From: Synaphobranchus kaupii
Taxonomy: Eukaryota; Chordata; Actinopteri; Anguilliformes; Synaphobranchidae
Assembly (NCBI GenBank): GCA_029718625.1
Contig: CM056397.1
Span: forward strand, 1,698,590-1,762,589
Reading direction: 5' to 3'
DNA: 64,000 bases
Shown piece after piece: positions 57,247 to 64,000 of this stretch. The position numbers and the translations under genes were made by a program. The number at the start of each line of letters is the position of its first letter. Position 1 is the first letter of the stretch. Below the pieces are notes generated by a model. It was not told the origin of the DNA and ran no database searches. It saw only the letters and a list, made by a program, of their open reading frames with translations.

Positions 57247-57794
57247 TGCAGATATGAGTGCAATGTTAATGAATGACAATATTGTTGGTAGAAAGATGAG
57301 CGGCGAGCTAAGCTGAGCAATGAAAGCACTGCTCACATGAGTTACATATTCAACTATATCCTTCCTACTTCATCTCAGCTGATGTGTGGTGAGTGTTTCG
57401 GCACATAATGGCCGCTGTGCATCACCCAGGTGGATGCAACATGCTGCTGGTGGTTGAGATTAAATTTCCCAATTCAATGGAAGCACTTCAAGATCCTGCG
57501 ATGAATGTAATCATATAAATGCATTATCATCCATTGATATGATTATTACTGAAACACATAGTCCTCTCCAGCTTTGAACATGGAGTCAGGGGAGAGAGAT
57601 GACTGGACCCCAGAAAGCCTTCCAGTAGTCTTCTGCCATTTCTGGGAAACTAAAGGCAACACGTGGCTTTGCTTTTAGATGTTCTCCATATCAGCAAAGA
57701 TTTCCTAATGAAACACATCACCTTGGATAAGTTTACAGAGATTACAGTAAATGAGCAGAGTGAACGTATTTAGTGTGCATAGCAAGTTCTGTCA
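57247..57794. other. Intergenic DNA, nothing recognised
   Basis: Non-coding stretch between solo LTR and hAT element; no features seen. Confidence 0.4.
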
Positions 57795-59330
57795 CAGGGC
57801 CGTGCACCCCGATGTTGCCACACCGCCACCCAAACACAAATTAAATTGTTTATCCCAAGCACAAATTAAACACTTGAAGGGTTTCTTCTCCTGACTTATT
57901 TTTCCATAGAGTTCAATAGGAATTTTTTTCAGGAGAAACAACCCTTAAAGTGATCCATCCATAACTACTGCATATCTGGCAGCAGAGTGATGGTTTGAGG
58001 CTCATTTGATACCTCAGACCCTTAATGACTTTTTACCAATCATGTATTCCATACTGTTCCAGCATAATTTACAGCTAAATCTAGTCTCACCCCCCATTTC
58101 CCATAGAGATCCATTCAAATGCAGAGACGTTATAGTATCGCTTGTAAGAGTACCAGAAAATAAAATGTGAAGAGTCTTTTGATGTTGTTGGGTCACAGAC
58201 ATCAGGAAGTCATGGCATGCAAAGGATATGCGACCAAATATTAAAAATTTAAAGGCACAGTCAACTTAGTGTATGTAAACTTCTGACCCACTGGAATTGT
58301 GATATAGTGAATTAAAAGTGAAATAATCTGTCTGTAAACAATTGTTGGAAAAATTACTTGTGTCATGCACAAAGTAGATGTCCTAACTGACTTACCATCA
58401 CTATAGTTTGCTAACATGAAATCTGTGGAGTGGTTAAAAATAAGTTTTAATGACTTCACCCTAAGTGTAGTTCCGACTTCAACTGTATTTGTTACATCTA
58501 TGCATATGGCTGAAAAACTGATCCCGGGTCATGGAGGTGAGAAGTATTTTGCCTTTCATTGGAGACAGGTGTATTTGCCTCTTCTAGCAGTGTTTATGCT
58601 GCTTCTTATTTCCCAATCAAAATTGATTGATTTAAACTTTTATTTTAACAGGGAAAACACATTGCGACATGCCCAAACAATAATACACTTAACATCACGT
58701 TTTTAGAAAACTGGCTAGAAAGAAAAGGGGGTGACTACTCACTAAACTACCTGAACTATACAAAACGTAAGTATCTGCTTCAGAAATTAATTGCATATTT
58801 GTAAGTTGTCCTGCATGATGGAGATAACGTCGTTTTAATGATAATTAGACTAGCTTGCTTGCTCGTGAGTAACGAGGCTAGTGATGACGAAATTACAGCG
58901 ATGGCAAGTCCTACTGACCTACTTCATAGTTTTTTAACGGATATATAACATAAAAAGGAAGTAAGTGTTGTTTAATCGTGGTTTCATAATTAAAACAGTG
59001 CCTATCTGTGTGATATCATTCCCCGTAACTGAACTGGGGCTGGGGATGTGGTGCTTTTCATGACAAGTTGTATTCGGAATGTCGGCAGATGCAACGTTGA
59101 TTGATTGATTGAGACAAAACCATTTGGAAGGGGGGGGGGGGGGCTTTTTAAATTGATATGGTGTATTTTTCGTGGATACTACTATACATTTCCCCCTTTA
59201 TATTTGATAGAATTTCAATAACAAATAAAGAAAAACTAAAATACAATTAACAAAAAAAGGGCACTTTTTGACTGACGGCAAAAGGGCAGGGGCTCAAGCC
59301 CCCCTTGCGCCCTATCTGTGCACGTGCCTG
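57795..59330. mobile_element. hAT-like non-autonomous element with nested Tc1 composite
   Basis: Left end CAGGGCCGTGCAC, right end (inward) CAGGCACGTGCACAG. Flanks TTCTGTCA and TTCTGTGG share 6 of 8 bases, consistent with a decayed 8-bp target duplication. 57,871-58,485 is a nested copy of the Tc1 composite seen at 1.75-2.93 kb. No transposase domain is recognised in the remainder. Confidence 0.65.
57871..58485. mobile_element. Tc1-related composite element (copy 2, left arm lost)
   Basis: Only about 25 bp of the left palindrome arm remain (from CACTTGAAGGGTTTC). The 17-bp loop CCATAGAGTTCAATAGG (57,904-57,920) is the exact reverse complement of the loop in copy 1. The right arm and the Sleeping-Beauty-type IR (58,263-58,485) follow in the same orientation and with the same junction as copy 1. 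The outer direct repeat has a small deletion. Confidence 0.85.
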
Positions 59331-60236
59331 TTCTGTGGGGTAATTCTTGCTGTAGTCCACGCGTCTCATACTCAACCAATCACATGCACATACCTCTAAT
59401 GGAGCGCCCTTTTTAAACCAATAATCAGTTCTCTCTGTGCTGCATGCTGACGCGCTGCTTACGGCTTCTGTGTTAAAATAAATTTGCTGTCATCTTCCAC
59501 CACCCCAGCTCCCACCTGTTGTTTGGATCTGCTTTAGTACGGGGGATTTCTGGTTATCTATCTTAATTTTCCAGACCTATCTGAGCAGTGCCTTGCATCC
59601 ACAGTCTTATGGACTCCTACTACCAAGTAGGATTACTGGGTTAGTTGAGTAATACCCAGAACCCTCCCAAATTTGGAACATGGTGAAGTAAAAAGAGCTG
59701 TTCCGGGTTTTAGTTATCCAGCTATCTCAGTAATCCTGTTACTGCTGTGATCAATCAATCAGAGAGTGAGTGTGTGTGAAAGAAATTTTTTTTAAAATGA
59801 TCAGCATTGTTTTAACAGCAGGCATTGGGGCCCAGTGTATGATTTTCATTGTGTGAAGTCTGTCCCACAACACAAAACATATGAAAATTTAAATTGGATT
59901 TAACCACAGATACACGGTCCACAAACCGTGCATGCGTCCATTAGCAAACCCACATATTCACAACACACAAAAACATTTTAGTACGTGCTCACAAATTACT
60001 AAGGAAAATAGCGTTCCTATATACAAGCACACATAAGGTGTGCACAAATACACATGAGGAAGAGGCGCATAATGAATGTGCAAGTCTCTCACGCTGTGCA
60101 CCAATCTACAGGCATGCAACACTGCCAACCTTATCTGCAGAGCCTTCTGCCAACACCATCAATCAATGTGTATTTCTACCTGTCTATAATACATCCAACC
60201 ACAAATAGCAAACATCAATCAATGGCTTAGACTTTT
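59331..60236. other. Intergenic DNA, nothing recognised
   Basis: Non-coding, no repeat termini or genes found. Confidence 0.4.
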
Positions 60237-62216
60237 GGGGCCCTATCTCGGCGATCTTGGCGCTTAGTCTAAGCGCATGGCGTAAAGTCCATTTTGGGCG
60301 TGTCCAAGTCCACTTTTGCTATTTTAACGGCGTGTTTTTTTGGCGCTAAGCACGGCGCAAGGTGCAACTGGGCTGAACCTAGTCGCTTCATTAATTATAG
60401 GTGTGTCTTGGGCGTGACATGCAATAAACCAATCAAAATGTCATATCCCATTCCCTTTAAAAGCCTGCTTTTCCACCTTGGCGGATTGCTTGATGGCGAA
60501 ATAGACATGCTCGTGTGTGTTTAGTGTGATCAAGGAATAGGCTAAATGGAGTATGATCAATATTATTCGGACTAACCATTAGCCTATGAGTTCCCGGTAA
60601 TTCCAGACAGGGCTGTTATTTTACAAAATATATGCGGTTAAATTTCGTTAAAAGGACCTGCAACAGCTGAGAATAAGCTACCAATGGCTTCAGTCTCACC
60701 TTAGAAAACTCCAAATTAGCCTGCTTGTTCAGCGAATTTCGTTTGATTATGCAATGAAAGTGTCAAACATCAATTCCAAGAGGCTGTTCTCATGGAGTTC
60801 TCAAAGTTCAAGCATCATCCAAAGTTCATTAGGCTACCTGCATACTAGGCTAATATTGATTAATAACATACATACCGTTATTTTGCCTTAATGATGACAC
60901 TAAATAGCCTACAATAAAGCTGTCAGGTTCGCAACCCATATGTTCACGCATATTTCCCCTTGTTTAATAATGTCCTGTTTATGGAAATGTGACCAACCTG
61001 TTTTACTCGTAGCGTAATCCTTTAAAACAATCCACTTTCCCAGGAAGATCGTGAAACGTGCGACTTACAGCAGGGGAAACAGAGAACATGCAGCGCACGT
61101 GCAGAGAATGGCATTAAAATTTATTGTGAATTAATTGTGTAACGTGCTGCAAATTTGTTTTAGTTTCTAATTAGACGCTTAGTTCTCTTTAAAATCGTTT
61201 TGTTCAGTTATGGAATAACGGGGGAAATCAGCTGGGTTTTAAACGGTGAGAGTATGGAAACCTGGTCACTGTAATTTAAAAAATATGAAGGACGAAGAAT
61301 AGCTAAGGTTACAATTTAGTTAACAAACATTAACAACATTTATCTCCGTTTTTTAACCATAGGCTATCGAAAAAAACCTTATGCACAGTGAATCCGCTGT
61401 AGCCTAGGCTATATTAAAAACAATAAATGCAATATTCACTGGACAAGGTTTTGAACTTTTTTCAGTCACAAACCATTCTATTTACTTACAGGCTGTATTC
61501 ATAGATAAACAGAGCTGTATTGTAATGACATCTGAAGCGCATTTTCAGAACTTAAATGTCCGTCTATTGCCGTGCGTGAGTTTTCCATTGAATGACAATT
61601 CACGCATTAGGTGTAAATGACAATTCGCGCATTAGGCTTGATATAGGTGTCATCAGCTGCTTTTTAATGGATAGCCATTGTCCCGTACCATCGCACATCA
61701 CCTGGATGTTAATGGAGTGGGCTGAAAGCAATTTAATGTGCATGGCATTCCCCTTCGCTGAGGGAAAGGTAGGCTATGGACCCTTTTATTATTATGTATT
61801 TTTTGATATAGGCTACACAATAATACTATTTCACATTGTAATCTTGATATTTTAATCATGCTTGTGCGCGCCCCTGTGTGTAACAGACAGGAGGGTACGC
61901 ACATTGTGCACACGCCTTTGAAAAGGCACTTATATGCGCCGTTAAAATAACATGTATACAACTGCGACATGACTTTAGACCAGGTTAGTGGTGGTTCTAG
62001 CGCAAGCGCTTTCTGCTGGCTCAAGATAGCAATACGCCAAAAATAATCCTGGCCACTCCTCATCTTAAGACCAACACGCCCAAACGGCGCAAGAGTACAT
62101 GGTAGTTAAACGGCGTGAGCGTTAGGCGTTATAATGAACCTCCCGCCGGGTGTAAGATAGCAAAGACACTTGCGTTTGGGTTAGCGCCGCTTTGCACCGG
62201 GTGTAAGATAGGGCCC
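60237..62216. mobile_element. About 2-kb non-autonomous DNA element with GGGCCCTATCT termini
   Basis: Left GGGGCCCTATCTCGGCG, right (inward) GGGCCCTATCTTACACCCGG. Sub-terminal zones are rich in GGCGCTAAGC/GCGCC-type words on the left and CGGCGC/GCGCCG on the right. CGGGTGTAAGATAG occurs twice near the right end (62,148 and 62,199). A TGACAATTC(A/G)CGCATTAGG direct repeat lies near 61,594 and 61,618. No transposase. No target duplication confirmed, so superfamily is unassigned. Confidence 0.6.
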
Positions 62217-62278
62217 ATAGGGTTGTATCTGACATTTTTGTCAGAAACAAGTTTTTACATGGGAAATTCTTTGTTGTC

Positions 62279-64000
62279 TCAATTCAATTCAATTTATTGT
62301 CATTATACCATTCCAGTATAACAAGAAGTCTAGTTCGCCAGTTTCTCTGGTGCAACATAAAAGCATAGTGCAGACACTGACACAGTTAGAAAAAACACAC
62401 ACTTTCAAGACAGTTTTAGACATAACAACACAAAAACAAAACAAAATTAAAAATAGGAATAAAAGAGTTCGAAATTTTTAAGTTATGTATAAAGAGTGCA
62501 AATCATCTTGGTAGCATAAGTTATGGGTATTATTACATTCATCATCAAAAGTATTGCACAGTCCCATTAAAAAATTCCCATTATTGCACAACCCATGTCC
62601 ATAGTCAGGCTTAGTGATCAGTGTGTGGGGTGGATGGGGTGGGGGTGGGGGTCACTAGCTTTACAGCTCTTGGAAAGAAACTGTTCTTCAGTCTGCTGGT
62701 CCATGACTGTATGGTCCGGTATCTCCTACCAGATGGCAGGGGGTCGATCAGGTGATGGGTGTGGGGTGTGATGGGTCCCTGGTGATGCAACAAGCTCTCC
62801 TCAGACATCTCTTGTCAAAGATGTCCTGTATGGGTGGTAGTGCAGTTCCATTGATACGCTGGGCTGTTTTCACCACTCGCTGGAGAGCCTTGCGGTCAGC
62901 CACAGTGGAGCTGCCATGCCAGACTGTGATGCAGCTGGTCAGTATGCTCTCCACTGTGCATCTGTAAAAGTTAGTGAGAATCTGAGGGTGCAGCTTGATC
63001 TTCCTCAGCCTCCTCAGAAAGTGGAGGCGTTGGTGAGCCTTTTTGATGAGAGAGGAGATGTGGAGGGACCATGATAAGTCTTGGGTTATGTGGACTCCCA
63101 AGAATTTAAAACTCTCGAATCTCTCAACAGCAGATCCATCAATGTAAATAGGTGTGTGGTTTGTGTTGTGTCTCCTAAAATCCACAATCCTTTTTTTTTT
63201 GATGTTGAGGCAGAGGTTGTTCTTGGTACACCAGCCTGCTGGTAGCTCCACCTCCTCCCTGTTTGCTGCCTCATTGTTGTTATGAATCAAACCCACCACT
63301 GTAGTGTTGTCTGCAAATTTAATGATGGAGTTTGTGTTATGCCTGGCGACACAGTCGTGGGTAAACAGGAAGTATAACAGTGGGCTGAGGACACAGCCCT
63401 GCGGAGCTCCTGTGTTCAGGATGAGTGTAGTGGAGATGTGGTCTCCCATCCTGACAGACTGAGGTCTGCCAGTGAGGAAATCCAGGATCCAGTTGCATGT
63501 GGAGTTGAGAAGACCAAGGCCTTGTAGTTTACCAACCAGCTTTGTAGGGATGATGGTGTTAAACGCTGAGCTAAAATCAATGAATAGCATCCTCACATAA
63601 GCATCTCTGTTGTCAAGCTGGGTGAGTGCAAGGTGGGTAGCTGTGGAGATTGCATCTTCAGTGGAGCGGTTAGTCCGGTAGGCAAACTGGAGCGGGTCTA
63701 TGGTGTCTGGGATGCTGGTTTTGATATGTGCCATGACCAGCCTCTCAAAGCACTTCATAATGATGGAGGTCAGTGCGACAGAGCGGTAGTCGTTCATGTG
63801 ATGACAGGAATGATTGTGGTGGTCTTGAAGCAGGTACTCTAGCTTGTGCCAGGGACACATTGAAAATGTCAGCAAGGACCCCGGCTACCTGATGCGCACA
63901 CACTCTGACAGTTCGGCCAGGAATGCCATCAGGTCCAGTGGCCTTGCGTGTGTCCACCCTCCCCAGACATCCCGCTACATCATCCCTGGACAGTTGGAGC
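62279..64000 (-). mobile_element. L2/CR1-type LINE, 3' portion, truncated by window edge
   Basis: Minus-strand orientation: 5' end beyond 64,000, ORF2 reverse transcriptase to 62,748, 3' UTR, then a simple tail at 62,279-62,300 reading CAATAAATTGAATTGAATTG on the minus strand. Clade assignment (L2 or close CR1 relative) is from the RT and C-terminal motif pattern. Confidence 0.85.
62748..64000 (-). pseudogene. LINE reverse transcriptase (partial, frameshifted)
   Basis: Minus-strand reading. KATGPDGIPGRTVR near 63,915-63,955 (RT motif 0/1) is in one frame. After a shift around 63,800-63,850 the main 375-codon frame gives [29 protein letters not shown] (first catalytic Asp), [26 protein letters not shown] (YADD-type box with the second Asp changed to Asn) and [14 protein letters not shown], then a C-terminal [20 protein letters not shown] region. 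It ends [14 protein letters not shown] at 62,748. The frameshift and FADN argue that this copy is dead. Confidence 0.88.

Overview
The window is vertebrate nuclear DNA, most likely from a ray-finned (teleost) fish. The evidence is an intron-containing Iroquois homeobox gene whose protein is clearly Irx3, together with a repeat load typical of fish: Sleeping-Beauty-type Tc1 inverted repeats, Gmr1-like Ty3/gypsy elements, hAT elements and MITEs with 8-bp target duplications, L2/CR1-type LINEs, tRNA-derived SINEs, and many (CA), (GA), (AT) and poly-C tracts. I cannot name the species, and I cannot tell irx3a from irx3b.

Layout. 1-11.5 kb is non-coding. It holds a palindromic Tc1-related composite (1.75-2.93 kb), a long-inverted-repeat element (4.19-5.47 kb), GC-richer low-repeat stretches at 0.26-0.82 and 6.6-6.96 kb that could be cis-regulatory, and the irx3 upstream region with (AT)n and (GA)n tracts. 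irx3 occupies 11,527-14,801 (+) in four coding exons encoding 440 aa, with a polyadenylation signal at 15,052. From 15 to 28 kb there is more gene-free sequence with further candidate regulatory blocks and a few MITEs. Irx3 is a TALE homeodomain transcription factor. Known vertebrate Irx genes sit in clusters inside gene deserts full of long-range enhancers, which fits a single gene in 64 kb.

From 28 kb to the end the sequence is a dense, nested array of transposable elements: a broken Gmr1-like element (28.0-29.7 kb), a LINE 3' end (30.0-30.7), a 752-bp hAT MITE (30.88-31.63), a 203-bp hAT MITE (32.06-32.26), an L2-type LINE fragment (35.0-35.58), a complete but decayed Gmr1-like LTR retrotransposon (35,581-41,198), a ZMYM1/TTF-type hAT transposon (41,902-46,859), three solo LTRs (47.9-48.9, 50.5-51.1, 56.1-57.2), a Tc1/mariner-superfamily element (51.28-53.31), a hAT element carrying a second copy of the Tc1-related palindrome (57.8-59.3), a 2-kb non-autonomous DNA element (60.24-62.22) and a LINE running off the right edge (62.28-64.0). 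Eight of these have target-site duplications that can be read directly at their ends, most of them exact.

The most notable observations are: (i) two copies of a Tc1-related foldback repeat whose 17-bp loop is in opposite orientation although the flanks share one orientation; (ii) two Ty3/gypsy elements with integrase before reverse transcriptase (Gmr1 order); (iii) a serine in helix 1 of the Irx3 homeodomain where I expect asparagine; (iv) a perfect 17-bp hairpin in irx3 intron 1; and (v) six or more candidate enhancer blocks that a conservation search could test. No prokaryotic features, CRISPR arrays, rRNA genes or functional tRNA genes are seen.
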